DNA of 64,000 bases from Caulobacter sp. UNC279MFTsu5.1 (GTDB taxonomy: Bacteria > Pseudomonadota > Alphaproteobacteria > Caulobacterales > Caulobacteraceae), in NCBI RefSeq assembly GCF_900114015.1, contig NZ_FORN01000015.1, positions 42,892-106,891 on the forward strand, given 5' to 3'. The notes under the pieces were generated by a model, which made no database searches, was not told where the DNA came from, and saw only the letters and a program-made list of their open reading frames with translations. This document shows positions 47,771-56,539 of this stretch, in pieces; positions within the stretch are counted from its first letter, which is position 1; each line of letters starts with the position of its first letter. The position numbers and the translations under genes are program-made.

Positions 47771-47957
47771 CCCCCGCTGTCCTTGGCGCCTGAGAGATTC
47801 AGCGATGCGGGACCGCCTTGCTCCTTCGGCGAGGGCGCACGCAGACGCGCCCTGCTTTCCAGCGTTTCGAGGCCGTCGCGGTCCTTCTGCTTGAGCGTTT
47901 CCGGGGCGGTTTCGCCTTCAGCGCCGGGCCAGGCCCGATCTCTCCCGCGAGAGCGCT
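47771..47957 (-). promoter_or_regulatory. Tandem glycine riboswitch (two aptamers)
   Basis: On the minus strand two glycine aptamers lie back to back. Aptamer 1 (about 47957-47870) has a closing stem TCGCGG / CCGCGA, the conserved GGGAGAGA, then GCTGAAGGCGAAACCGCC and GGAAACGCTCAAGCAGAAGG. Aptamer 2 (about 47868-47771) has a closing stem CGCTG / CAGCG, then GCCGAAGGAGCAAGGCGG and ATCTCTCAGGCGCCAAGGAC. These match the conserved cores of glycine riboswitches, and the tandem layout is typical. Such elements usually control gcvTHP or amino acid transporters; neither follows here. Confidence 0.88.
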
Positions 47958-47964
47958 CCCAGGA

Positions 47965-47989
47965 GGATCCGCAACCGAGGTTGCGTCAA
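47965..47989 (-). promoter_or_regulatory. Candidate promoter of the glycine riboswitch
   Basis: On the minus strand TTGACGC (47989-47983) matches the -35 consensus of the Caulobacter housekeeping sigma factor. Ten bases later GCGGATCC is only a weak match to the -10 element. A small inverted repeat GCAACC/GGTTGC lies in the spacer. The position would start the RNA just before aptamer 1. Confidence 0.4.
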
Positions 47990-48105
47990 TTTCGGAGGGC
48001 GACGGGGCCGCAGCTTGGAGTGGGGCGCCGCCACCGGGCGCAACGAGAGCCGCTTTTCACGGCGCTCCGTCGGCCGAAAGTTCGCTCTCGTGCAAGTTCG
48101 GGCGT

Positions 48106-48684
48106 TCAGAGCCCGCGCGCGAACGCCGCCAGGATGTCCGGATAGAGCTGGTGCTCCTGCTCCAGCACGCGGTCGCTGAGCATGTGCTCGGTGTCGCCCG
48201 GCAGGATCGGCACGCGGGCCTGGCCGAGGATCGGACCTTCGTCGACGCCGGCGGTGACCAGGTGAACCGTGCAGCCGGCCTCGACCTCTCCGGCCCTCAG
48301 GGCGCGGCCATGGGTGTCCAGGCCGGGATAGGCGGGCAGCAGGGAAGGGTGGATATTCAGCATCCGGCCTTCCCAGGCGTTCACCAGGAACGGCGTCAGG
48401 ATGCGCATGTAGCCGGCCAGGGCCACGACCTGGATCCCGCGCGCGCGCAGGGCGGCGTCGATGGCCCGCTCGTGGGCCTCGCGGTCCTTGCCGTAGGCCT
48501 TCTGGTCGACGGCCAAGGCCTCGATCCCGGCGGCGGCGGCCGAGACCAGGCCCCCGGCCTCGGGTTTGTTCGACAGCACCAGGGCGATCTCGAACGGGCA
48601 GGCGGGATCCTGGGCGGCCCGGACCAGGGCCTCCATGTTGGAGCCCCGGCCCGAGATCAGGACGGCGACTTTGATCCTGCTCAC
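48106..48684 (-). CDS. purN: Phosphoribosylglycinamide formyltransferase
   Basis: A 192-residue enzyme that formylates GAR with 10-formyl-THF in purine synthesis. The opening [18 protein letters not shown], the catalytic [16 protein letters not shown] and [16 protein letters not shown] are the family motifs. The start is a GTG overlapping the purM stop (GTGA), so purM-purN are coupled, as is usual. Confidence 0.97.
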   Translation of the reverse strand: MSRIKVAVLISGRGSNMEALVRAAQDPACPFEIALVLSNKPEAGGLVSAAAAGIEALAVDQKAYGKDREAHERAIDAALRARGIQVVALAGYMRILTPFLVNAWEGRMLNIHPSLLPAYPGLDTHGRALRAGEVEAGCTVHLVTAGVDEGPILGQARVPILPGDTEHMLSDRVLEQEHQLYPDILAAFARGL

Positions 48685-49706
48685 GCCTGAACCAGCTGCC
48701 CGCAGATGAACGCGTCTTCGCCCGCGTTCAGCAGGGCCGCCAGCACCGGCTCGGCGTCGCTGGCGGCGACCACCAGGATGAAGCCGACGCCGCAGTTGAA
48801 GGTGCGGCGCAGCTCGTGGTCGGTGATGCCGCCTTCGCGCTGCAGCCAGTCGAAGACCGGCGGCAGGGGCCAGGCGTTCCAGTCGAACTCAGGGACCAGA
48901 CCCTCGGCGATGCAGCGCGGCGGGTTCTCGATCAGACCGCCGCCGGTGATATGAGCGCCGCCCTTGACCCGGCCCGACTGCAGCAGGGGCAAGATCGACT
49001 TCACATAGATGCGGGTCGGGGCCATCAGGGCCTGCGCCAGCGTCTTGCCTTCCGCGAACGGGGCCGGGGCGTCCCAAGCCAGGCCCGAACGCTCGACCAC
49101 GCGGCGCACCAGGCTGTAGCCGTTGGAGTGCGGGCCCGACGAGCCGACGCCGATGATCAGGTCGCCGGCCCGCTGCCTGTCCAGCTTGGGCAGCACGCCG
49201 TCGCGCTCGACCGCCCCGACCGAGAAGCCGGCCAGGTCGTATTCGCCGTCGCCGTACATGCCCGGCATCTCGGCCGTCTCGCCGCCCACCAGGGCCGCGC
49301 CGGCCAGCTTGCAGCCGTCGGCGATGCCGGCCACCACGCTGGTGGCGGTCGCCACGTCCAGCTTGCCGGTGGCGAAATAGTCGAGGAACAGCAGCGGCTC
49401 GGCGCCCTGGGCCAGCAGGTCGTTGACGCACATGGCCACCAGGTCGATCCCGACCGTGGCGTGCATGCCGGTGTCGATGGCGATGCGCAGCTTGGTGCCG
49501 ACGCCGTCGGTGGTGGAGACCAGCAGCGGGTCGTCGTAGCCGGCCGCCTTCAGGTCGAACAGGGCGCCGAAACCGCCCAATCCCGCCTCGGCGCCGGGAC
49601 GCCGGGTGGCCTTGGCCAGGGGCTTGATCGCCTCGACCAGGGCGTTCCCGGCGTCGATATCGACGCCGGCCTGGGCGTAGGTGAGGCCGTTCTGCTGGTC
49701 GCTCAT
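48681..49706 (-). CDS. purM: Phosphoribosylformylglycinamidine cyclo-ligase
   Basis: A 341-residue AIR synthetase of the purine pathway. The opening [20 protein letters not shown], the nucleotide-binding [13 protein letters not shown], and [11 protein letters not shown] and [10 protein letters not shown] are family motifs. The ATG at 49706 begins the conserved part; the frame is open further upstream to 49769 with unconserved residues. It is divergent from rnd. Confidence 0.97.
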   Translation of the reverse strand: MSDQQNGLTYAQAGVDIDAGNALVEAIKPLAKATRRPGAEAGLGGFGALFDLKAAGYDDPLLVSTTDGVGTKLRIAIDTGMHATVGIDLVAMCVNDLLAQGAEPLLFLDYFATGKLDVATATSVVAGIADGCKLAGAALVGGETAEMPGMYGDGEYDLAGFSVGAVERDGVLPKLDRQRAGDLIIGVGSSGPHSNGYSLVRRVVERSGLAWDAPAPFAEGKTLAQALMAPTRIYVKSILPLLQSGRVKGGAHITGGGLIENPPRCIAEGLVPEFDWNAWPLPPVFDWLQREGGITDHELRRTFNCGVGFILVVAASDAEPVLAALLNAGEDAFICGQLVQA

Positions 49707-49819
49707 GCGCTCGCTCTGGATGGAAAACGACCCAAGGGACCGTTTAGACAAGGAAAAGTTGACGCCCAACTCATGCTTTAGCTTGCAGACTCGGGGGTGC
49801 GCGAGGCTATTAGCAGCCG

Positions 49820-50989
49820 ATGACGACGATCACCACTACCGCCGAGCTGGCGGCGTTCTGTAATGAGTTGAAGGGCCAGCCCTTCATCGCCGTGGACACC
49901 GAGTTCATGCGCGAAACCACCTACTGGCCCAAGCTGTGCCTGATCCAGGTGGCCTCGCCGGACACCGAAGCCTGCATCGACCCGCTGGCCGACGGCCTGG
50001 ACCTGGCGCCGCTGCTGGACGTGCTGCGCGATCCCTCGATCCTGAAGGTGTTCCACGCCGCCCGCCAGGACGTCGAGATCTTCAACAATCTCGACGCCAT
50101 GCCCACGCCGCTGTTCGACACCCAGGTGGCCGGCATGGCCGCCGGGTTCGGCGAGCAGATCGCCTACGACGCCCTGGTGCGCCAGATGCTGAAGATCGAG
50201 CTGGACAAGTCCAGCCGCTTCACCGACTGGGCCCGCCGGCCGCTGAGCGACAACCAGCTGACCTACGCCATCGCCGACGTCACCCACCTGGCGACCCTGT
50301 TCCCCATCCTGCGCGACCGCCTGGACAAGGCCGGCCGCCTGGCCTGGGTGGAGGAGGAGATGAAGGCGCTGAACGACCCAGCCGCCTACGACGTCGATCC
50401 GGAAAAGGCCTGGCGCCGCCTGCGTCCGCGCAAGACCGCGGCCAAGTACTTGGCGGTGTTCAAGGCCGTGGCCGCCTGGCGCGAGCGCACCGCGCAGACC
50501 CGCGACCAGCCGCGCGGCCGCATCCTCAAGGACGAGGCCATCGACGAGCTGGCCACCCAGGCCCCGACCTCGCTGGAGGGCCTCAACACCCTGCGCAGCG
50601 TGCCCAAGGGCTTCGGCGGCTCCAAGTTCGGCCCCGACCTCCTGGCCGCGATCAAGGCCGCCCTGGCCGATCCGGAAGGCTATGCGCCGGTGCTGGAGAA
50701 GGCCGGCCCGCCGCCGCCCGCCTCGGCGGGGGCGGTGGTCGAGCTGCTGAAGGTGCTGCTCAAGGCCCGCGCCGAGGAGGCCGGCGTGGCCTCCAAGCTG
50801 ATCGCCACGGTCTCGGACCTGGAGAAGATCGCCGCCGACGACGAGGCCAACATGCCGGCCCTGAAGGGCTGGCGGCTGGAGGCCTTCGGGTCCGACGCCC
50901 TGAAGATCAAGCGCGGCGAGCTGGCCTTGGTGCTGGACGGAACCCGGGTTCGTGTGGTCGAAGTGCGCCGCGCGCCCAAGCCGGACTAA
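49820..50989 (+). CDS. rnd: Ribonuclease D
   Basis: A 389-residue 3'-to-5' exoribonuclease that trims tRNA and other stable RNA. The DEDD catalytic motifs are [11 protein letters not shown] (Exo I), [10 protein letters not shown] (Exo II) and [14 protein letters not shown] (Exo III). A central HRDC domain ([19 protein letters not shown]) follows. It begins 113 bases after the divergent purM start. Confidence 0.95.
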   Translation: MTTITTTAELAAFCNELKGQPFIAVDTEFMRETTYWPKLCLIQVASPDTEACIDPLADGLDLAPLLDVLRDPSILKVFHAARQDVEIFNNLDAMPTPLFDTQVAGMAAGFGEQIAYDALVRQMLKIELDKSSRFTDWARRPLSDNQLTYAIADVTHLATLFPILRDRLDKAGRLAWVEEEMKALNDPAAYDVDPEKAWRRLRPRKTAAKYLAVFKAVAAWRERTAQTRDQPRGRILKDEAIDELATQAPTSLEGLNTLRSVPKGFGGSKFGPDLLAAIKAALADPEGYAPVLEKAGPPPPASAGAVVELLKVLLKARAEEAGVASKLIATVSDLEKIAADDEANMPALKGWRLEAFGSDALKIKRGELALVLDGTRVRVVEVRRAPKPD

Positions 50990-51044
50990 GGGCGCGGGAG
51001 GGCTGGCCCCTCCTGGTGTCCGGCGGTCGGCGGGGGCGTAGCGT

Positions 51045-52766
51045 ATGCGTGTGGCCTGGGACGAGCTGGCGGCGGCCTACAGGCCCGCCGCGATTTCCCA
51101 TCGGCGCCAGATTCCCCTGCGCCTGTTCGTCATCCTGGTCATCGTCGTCGTCATGGCCTGGCGGCCGGCCCTGAGCTTCCTGGCCCCCTGGGCCGCGGCT
51201 TGCATCGCCGCCCAGATCGCCGAGCAGCAGGCCCTGCGCTATTTCCTCGCCCGCGCCGAACCGGGACGGGCGGTGGCCCTCACCCTGGCGACCGACGTGC
51301 TGTTGGCCGTGGTGTTCGGCTGGGCCGCGCTGCCGATCTGGGCGATGGGGACGCCGGTGGCGACGGCCTCGGCCGTCGTCCTGGTCTCCGGTTCGGTGCT
51401 GACGGCCCTGATGGGCGCGGAGGGTTGCGTGGCGGCCTTCGTGGCGGCGGCGACGCCGCACATGACCTACATGTTCATCCTGCCGCTGACGGCGGCGACG
51501 CGCCACGATCCGCTGGCGCCCTATTACCTGGTGGGCGTCGCCCTGTTCACGCTGGTGCTGGGCCTGGTGTTCGCCTGGTCGCGTCGGACCTTCGAGGCCG
51601 AGCGGTCGGCGCGGCGGCTCGCCGAGGCCCAGACCGCCGCCAAGTCGGCCTTCGTGGCCATGGTCAGCCATGAGCTGCGCACGCCGCTGAGCGCCATCCT
51701 CGGCGGGGCCGGCGACCTGGCGCGCGAGGCCGGCGACGCGCGGGCTCGCGACAAGGCCGCCCTGATCGCCGACGCCGGAGCGATGATGCGCTCGCTGCTC
51801 AACGATCTGCTGGACTTCTCGAAGATCGAGGCCGGGCGGATGAGCGTCGAGATCCTGGACTTCGCGCCGGGACCGCTGATCGGCGAAACCGTACGCTTCT
51901 GGCGCGACGAGGCGGAAGCCAAGGGGCTGACGCTGGACCTGACCGGCGAGCGGGACCTGCCCGACTGGCTGCGCGGCGACCCGGTGCGCATCCGGCAGGT
52001 GCTCAACAACCTGCTGTCCAACGCCATCAAGTTCACGCCGCTGGGCCAGGTTGCGGTGAGCGTCTCGGCCGAGCAGTGGGCCGACGCCTGGCGGTTGGCC
52101 GTCGAGGTGTCCGACACCGGGCCGGGCCTGTCGCCCGATCAGATGGCGCGGCTGTTCACGGCCTATGATCAACTGGGACCCGACACCGCGCGCACGTTCG
52201 GCGGGACAGGCCTGGGCCTGTCGATCAGCCGGGACCTGGCGCGGCTGATGGGCGGGGATCTGACCGTGCGTTCACCGCCGCAGGGCGGCGCGATCTTCCA
52301 ACTGGTCCTGCCGATGACGACAGGGGCCGCGCCAGTCGTCGCCGAGCCGCTTCTCGCGCCGCTTTCGGCCCCTCTGGGCGCCTTCGACCGGTCGCCCATG
52401 GCCCTGGTGGTCGACGATCACGAGGTCAACCGGCGGCTCCTGAGCCACATCCTGGACGCCCTGGGCGTGCGCGTCGAACTGGCGAGCGACGGCGAGGCCG
52501 GCCTAGTCCTGGCGGGCGAGCGGCACTTCGACGTCATCCTGATGGACGTCAACATGCCGGGCCTGGACGGGCTGGAGGCCACGCGCCGCCTGCGCGCCCA
52601 AGGGCCCAACAGCGCCACCCCGGTGATTGCCGTCACCGCCGGCGTCTCGGACGCCGAGCGCGCGGCCTGCCGGGCCGCCGGGATGGACGACTGGGTCGAA
52701 AAGCCGTTCCAGGCGGCGACCCTGCGGCAGGTCCTGTCGCGGGTCCTGGATCCAGTCCGGGCCTAG
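51045..52766 (+). CDS. Membrane-bound hybrid histidine kinase
   Basis: A 573-residue signalling protein. Residues about 25-180 contain six or more membrane segments with no large periplasmic domain. The HisKA domain carries the phosphorylated His209 in VSHELRTPLS, the ATPase domain has NLLSNAIKFTPLGQV, DTGPGLSP and GGTGLGLSI, and a C-terminal receiver domain has the phosphoacceptor Asp501 (ILMDVNMPGLDG) and the Lys in VEKPF. There is no output domain and no response regulator gene next door, so its partner lies elsewhere in the genome. The signal sensed is unknown. Confidence 0.92.
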   Translation: MRVAWDELAAAYRPAAISHRRQIPLRLFVILVIVVVMAWRPALSFLAPWAAACIAAQIAEQQALRYFLARAEPGRAVALTLATDVLLAVVFGWAALPIWAMGTPVATASAVVLVSGSVLTALMGAEGCVAAFVAAATPHMTYMFILPLTAATRHDPLAPYYLVGVALFTLVLGLVFAWSRRTFEAERSARRLAEAQTAAKSAFVAMVSHELRTPLSAILGGAGDLAREAGDARARDKAALIADAGAMMRSLLNDLLDFSKIEAGRMSVEILDFAPGPLIGETVRFWRDEAEAKGLTLDLTGERDLPDWLRGDPVRIRQVLNNLLSNAIKFTPLGQVAVSVSAEQWADAWRLAVEVSDTGPGLSPDQMARLFTAYDQLGPDTARTFGGTGLGLSISRDLARLMGGDLTVRSPPQGGAIFQLVLPMTTGAAPVVAEPLLAPLSAPLGAFDRSPMALVVDDHEVNRRLLSHILDALGVRVELASDGEAGLVLAGERHFDVILMDVNMPGLDGLEATRRLRAQGPNSATPVIAVTAGVSDAERAACRAAGMDDWVEKPFQAATLRQVLSRVLDPVRA

Positions 52767-52776
52767 CTACGCGAGT

Positions 52777-53055
52777 TTAGAGCCCGATGTGCGGGATGAA
52801 ATTGCTGGCCGCCATGGCCAGCGCGCCCAGCACCACGGCGTGGAACACGCCGCCGACGATCACGGTGCGCTTCACCGACCAGCCGGCGTCGGCCGCGAAG
52901 GCGCGGGCCAGGTCGTTCTGCAGGCGGCGGGCCGGACCGACGACCGACATGTCGCTGGCGTCGGCCAGCCTCAGTTCGGGCCGCGCGCGGGGCGCTGGAA
53001 AGGCGACGATGTGGTCTTCGACGTGTTCGACTTCGACGATCCGCTGCTTCTGCAT
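52777..53055 (-). CDS. Small single-pass membrane protein
   Basis: A 92-residue protein with a charged N-terminal half (RIVEVEHVEDHIVAFPAP, RARPELRLADASD) and one C-terminal membrane segment (TVIVGGVFHAVVLGALAMAA). GGGGAG lies ten bases before the ATG, which supports a real gene. It is convergent with the histidine kinase and downstream of TonB receptor 3 across a terminator. No family was recognised. Confidence 0.65.
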   Translation of the reverse strand: MQKQRIVEVEHVEDHIVAFPAPRARPELRLADASDMSVVGPARRLQNDLARAFAADAGWSVKRTVIVGGVFHAVVLGALAMAASNFIPHIGL

Positions 53056-53163
53056 GGATGCTCTCCCCGTTTATGAGGTCGAGCTTGCGGGGGCCGTGGA
53101 TAACAAACCGTGCTCGCCGAGCGTGGTTCGGTTGCGGCGGGGTGTCGCGGCGCGGCGAACGGC

Positions 53164-53199
53164 CAAAAGAAAAGGGCCGGCTCCTTTCGGAACCGGCCC
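53164..53199 (-). terminator. Intrinsic terminator of TonB receptor 3
   Basis: A stem GGGCCGG / CCGGCCC closes around a 12-base region, and on the minus strand it is followed by TTTTCTTTT. It lies 24 bases after the receptor stop. Confidence 0.8.
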
Positions 53200-53222
53200 G
53201 CCCATCTTTCCAGTCGAAGCGC

Positions 53223-56200
53223 TTAGTAGGTGAAGCGCACGCCGACCTTGAAGGTCCGGCCGATCAGGCCGGGATAGTGGAAGGTGGTCAGGAAGTTCGG
53301 GGCGCTGGCATAGGCGCCCGGCGCGACCGGGGCCTTTTCGTCGAACAGGTTGCCGACGTGGCCGTAGACCTGGACCGAGTCGGTGATCTGCGCCGTGCCG
53401 TTCAGGTCGACGTTGACGAACTTCTTGATATAGCAGAATCGCTGGCCCAGGACCTTGTCGCCGGTCGCGTACTGGTTGGCGGTGACGCAGTCGGTGCTGG
53501 TCCGCTGGTCAGCGGCCACCGACTTGATCTTGCCGACATAGTAGGCGGTGGCCGACAGGCTGTAGCGACCCCACTCGACCGTATTCTGCCAGTTGCCGCG
53601 CCAGTCGGGCGTGCCGTTGCCCGAAGACAGCTGATACGGGCCCAGCGTGCCAGCGTACTTCTGCACACCGCCGGAGGTGTGCAGATCGTACTTCAGCACG
53701 TGGGTGACCTCGACGCGGCTGGTCAGCTTGGCGTCGAACGGCAGGTTGGCCTTGGCCGTCGCCGAGAAGTCCACGCCCGAGGTCTTGGAGAAGTCGGCGT
53801 TCACGAACGGCGCGTTGATGATCAGCACGCGGGGCAGGGCGGTCGGGAATAGCGGGTCGATGGCGTCGACCAGGTTGCACGAATAGCCCGGGCCCACGGC
53901 CGCCACGGCGGCGCAGGCGCTGGTGACGTCGGTGCCCGTGTAATAGGCGTTGCGGGCCTTGGACAGCAGAGGACCAGCCACGATCAGGTCGGACTTCTTC
54001 ACGTCGTAATAGTCGACGGTCAGGCTGAGCCACGGGGTCGGCTCGGCGATCACGCCCACGGTGAAGCTGCGCGATTTTTCCGGCTTCAGGTCCGGGTTGC
54101 CAACATAACCGCCGCCCAGCGAATAGGCCTGGGCGTAGGGGTTGGTATTGCTGGTCGGCGGCGCCGTCAGGCCGCCGTGGGCGTTTTGGAAGGTTTCCGG
54201 CGGGGTGAAGGTCGAGAAGCCGGCATATTGGCTGCGCGCGCCCGATTCCGCGAAGGTCGGGGCCCGGAAACCCTTGGAGTAGGTGCCGCGGAACGCCAGT
54301 TGACGCAGCGGCGTGTACTTCGCGCCGATCTTCGGGGAGAAGTGGCTGAAGCCTTCCGAATAGTGGTCGTAGCGGCCCGAGGCGTTGATCTCAAGCTGGT
54401 CCAGGACCGGCGCCAGCACTTCGAAATAGCCGGCCGTGACGGTGTGCTTGCCGAACGCCGACGAGGTGGTCAGCGAATAGGTGTTCAGCTTGGCATTCTG
54501 GTTGTTGTTGACCAGTTCTTCCTTGCGAACCTGGCCGCCGACGGCCAGCTGCATGGTCCCGCCCGGCAGCTCCCACAGCTCCTTGGTGATGGAGGCGTCC
54601 AGCGAGTACATCGTCGAGTGCGACGGCGTGGTCACGGTCGGCGAGATGAAATCGCGGACCGTCTGGGTGTTGTTGCCCGGGTTCACGAAGTCGTAGCTGC
54701 CGGTGTTGATCGACTTCAGCAGGTTGGCGATGTTCAGGAAGCCGTACTGCTCGATCTTCAGGTTGTCGCGGGCGGCGACGGCGTCGATGCGCCAGTTCCA
54801 GTCGCCGCCGAAGTCGCCCTTCAAGCCCGCGGTGCCGCGGTAGACTTCATTGGTGCGGTCGCTGCCGGCCGGAATGTCGCCAAACAGGTAGTAGATGCGG
54901 GCCGCGCCGTTCGACGGATCGCCAGCGAAGGTTGCGGCATAGGGGTTGTTCGGGTTCAGGCGACGGCCCGCCGCCGTCGGGTCGGCGCAGTTTGCGCCCG
55001 AGGTGCAGATCCAGACCGGCAGCACGATGCCGGGGTTGGTCGAGGCCAGGCTCGCTGACCCGCCGAAGGGTTGGGTGTTGCGCAGGGCGCGCGGCTGGTT
55101 CTTGATACTGACGAAGTCGTACGAATAGCTGCCGGCAACGTAGCCTTCGACGTTCTCTCCGAGCTTGAAGCTCAGGCGACCGTTGAGTGCGTAGCGCTCC
55201 TGCTTCGGCTGGATCTGGTTGTAGAGATCCACCAGATCATACTTGCAACCCGTGCCGCGCGAGCCGCCGCTGGTGGAGGTGTAGGTCCCGGCCAGGCAGG
55301 TTCCCAGGCCGAGCGACGTGTAGTTGCTGTAGGGCTGGGTGGCTCCCTTGGAGTCGATATAGGTGCCGTCGGGGAAAGGCTGCACGCCGCCCGACAGTGG
55401 ATTATTCAGGTCGCTTTGGGTGGTGCGCACGACGACCGCGGTCGGCGTGGCGGTCGTCAGCGAGCTGTCGGCGGTGTTGTTGTCCAGGCCGCCGATCGGG
55501 CGCAGATCCTGGGTGTTGTAGGGGAAGCCGCGGCTGTGGCTGGTGACGCGACCGTCCTTCTGGTACTCGCCGTTGACATAGAAGTTCCAGCCCTTCTCGG
55601 CGTAGTCGCCATAGCCCAGGGTCAGGTCGAAGCGCTGATGGCGCGCGTCGCGTTCCTGGCTCTGGCCGAATTCGGCGCTGCCCGAAATCCCTTCGAACTG
55701 CTTCTTGAGGATCAGGTTGACGACGCCGCCGATGGCGTCCGCGCCGTAGCTCGATGAGGCGCCGTCCTTGAGGACTTCGATACGGTCGATCAGGCTGAAC
55801 GGGATCGAGTTCAGGTCGACATAGGCGTTGTGGCCGTCGTCATTGATCGGGAAGTTGGCCGAGCGCAGGCCGTCGACCAGCACCAGGGTCGAGGAGACGC
55901 CCAGGCCGCGCAGCGAGACGGCCGATCCGCCGGCGCTGAAGCCGCTCTGGAAGCCGGTGCCGATCGAGCCGGCGCCGTCGGCCGAGACCGAACGGATCGC
56001 GTCCGTCGCCGTCGTCATGCCGGCGCGTTGCAGGTTCTGGGAGGTCATCACCGTGACCGGCGAAGGAGTCTCGGTGTCGGTGCGACGGAACAGCGAACCG
56101 GTGACGACGATCTCCTCGACCTCGGTCTGGTCGGCGGGAGCGGCCGGCGCCGCGGTCTGAGCGGCGGCCTGGCTGGCGGCGAACAGGGTCGCGGCCACGC

Positions 56201-56252
56201 CGCAGATCATCGAAGACGCCAGCAGGCGCTCGCGAAGGAGTTTAGTCGTCAA
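53223..56252 (-). CDS. TonB-dependent receptor 3
   Basis: A 1009-residue outer membrane receptor, the largest of the three. It has a signal peptide (MTTKLLRERLLASSMICGVA, cleaved near QAAAQ), a TonB box (VEEIVVTGSLFRRTDTETPS), a plug with VSLRGLGVSSTLVLVDGLR and EVLKDGASSSYGADAIGGVVN, and a barrel ending in an aromatic (VGVRFTY). Large extracellular loops with paired cysteines (CLAG, CKYD; CTSGANC) add length. The start is a TTG with GGGGA eight to nine bases upstream; similar Caulobacter receptors begin MTTK. Upstream sit two operator-like palindromes. Confidence 0.92.
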   Translation of the reverse strand: MTTKLLRERLLASSMICGVAATLFAASQAAAQTAAPAAPADQTEVEEIVVTGSLFRRTDTETPSPVTVMTSQNLQRAGMTTATDAIRSVSADGAGSIGTGFQSGFSAGGSAVSLRGLGVSSTLVLVDGLRSANFPINDDGHNAYVDLNSIPFSLIDRIEVLKDGASSSYGADAIGGVVNLILKKQFEGISGSAEFGQSQERDARHQRFDLTLGYGDYAEKGWNFYVNGEYQKDGRVTSHSRGFPYNTQDLRPIGGLDNNTADSSLTTATPTAVVVRTTQSDLNNPLSGGVQPFPDGTYIDSKGATQPYSNYTSLGLGTCLAGTYTSTSGGSRGTGCKYDLVDLYNQIQPKQERYALNGRLSFKLGENVEGYVAGSYSYDFVSIKNQPRALRNTQPFGGSASLASTNPGIVLPVWICTSGANCADPTAAGRRLNPNNPYAATFAGDPSNGAARIYYLFGDIPAGSDRTNEVYRGTAGLKGDFGGDWNWRIDAVAARDNLKIEQYGFLNIANLLKSINTGSYDFVNPGNNTQTVRDFISPTVTTPSHSTMYSLDASITKELWELPGGTMQLAVGGQVRKEELVNNNQNAKLNTYSLTTSSAFGKHTVTAGYFEVLAPVLDQLEINASGRYDHYSEGFSHFSPKIGAKYTPLRQLAFRGTYSKGFRAPTFAESGARSQYAGFSTFTPPETFQNAHGGLTAPPTSNTNPYAQAYSLGGGYVGNPDLKPEKSRSFTVGVIAEPTPWLSLTVDYYDVKKSDLIVAGPLLSKARNAYYTGTDVTSACAAVAAVGPGYSCNLVDAIDPLFPTALPRVLIINAPFVNADFSKTSGVDFSATAKANLPFDAKLTSRVEVTHVLKYDLHTSGGVQKYAGTLGPYQLSSGNGTPDWRGNWQNTVEWGRYSLSATAYYVGKIKSVAADQRTSTDCVTANQYATGDKVLGQRFCYIKKFVNVDLNGTAQITDSVQVYGHVGNLFDEKAPVAPGAYASAPNFLTTFHYPGLIGRTFKVGVRFTY

Positions 56253-56539
56253 AGGCGTGTCCCCACTGCATGGCCGCGCAGTTCGTGACGCGGCGGAATG
56301 TCGGTGTTCAGATTTTCTGATTCCGAGGGCAGCAGGGCTACAGACTATTGAGACTCTGGGTCAAGCACCCTTGCATTAATGAAATGTAACGTGGTTATTC
56401 GGTCACTTATGCAGGCATATCGTTTCACGATAGAAACATGAACAACCTTATCGTTTGTCGATAGGCGCCAACGCGCCAGCGTTGAACAGCGCCGCTCTTC
56501 TGACGCAATACACCTTTTACATGCATCAACGTCAGGCTC
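56253..56539. other. AT-rich regulatory region upstream of TonB receptor 3
   Basis: A 287-base gap of markedly low GC for this genome between ppx and receptor 3. It carries two identical-type palindromes (listed separately) and is the probable control region of receptor 3. The ppx stop lies at its far end, so only the receptor promoter is expected here. No terminator for another gene and no RNA gene was seen. Confidence 0.5.
56418..56463. promoter_or_regulatory. Twin operator-like palindromes upstream of TonB receptor 3
   Basis: Two 15-base palindromes, TATCGTTTCACGATA (56418-56432) and TATCGTTTGTCGATA (56449-56463), differ only in two loop bases. Their starts are exactly 31 bases apart, about three helical turns, so a dimeric regulator would bind both on the same DNA face. 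They lie about 165-210 bases before the receptor start codon. I do not recognise the regulator. Confidence 0.55.

Larger units (their letters stand above)
47475..48105. other. Long intergenic region carrying a riboswitch and promoters
   Basis: This 631-base gap lies between purN and TonB receptor 2. The purN-proximal two thirds is GC-rich and holds a candidate promoter, a tandem glycine riboswitch and a 13-codon ORF. The receptor-proximal 200 bases (about 47520-47650) are AT-rich, with a TTGACA-like hexamer on the minus strand at 47634-47629 that may be a separate promoter. A 10-base palindrome ATGCATGCAT is at 47580-47589. The plus-strand reading frames here have no domain or signal and are not called. 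Confidence 0.6.

Noticed and set aside
47660..48145. A 161-codon plus-strand reading frame across the purN-receptor gap
   Set aside because: It lies antisense to the riboswitch and the purN end, is low-complexity (Arg, Ser and Pro rich) and has no family features; high GC creates long antisense frames.
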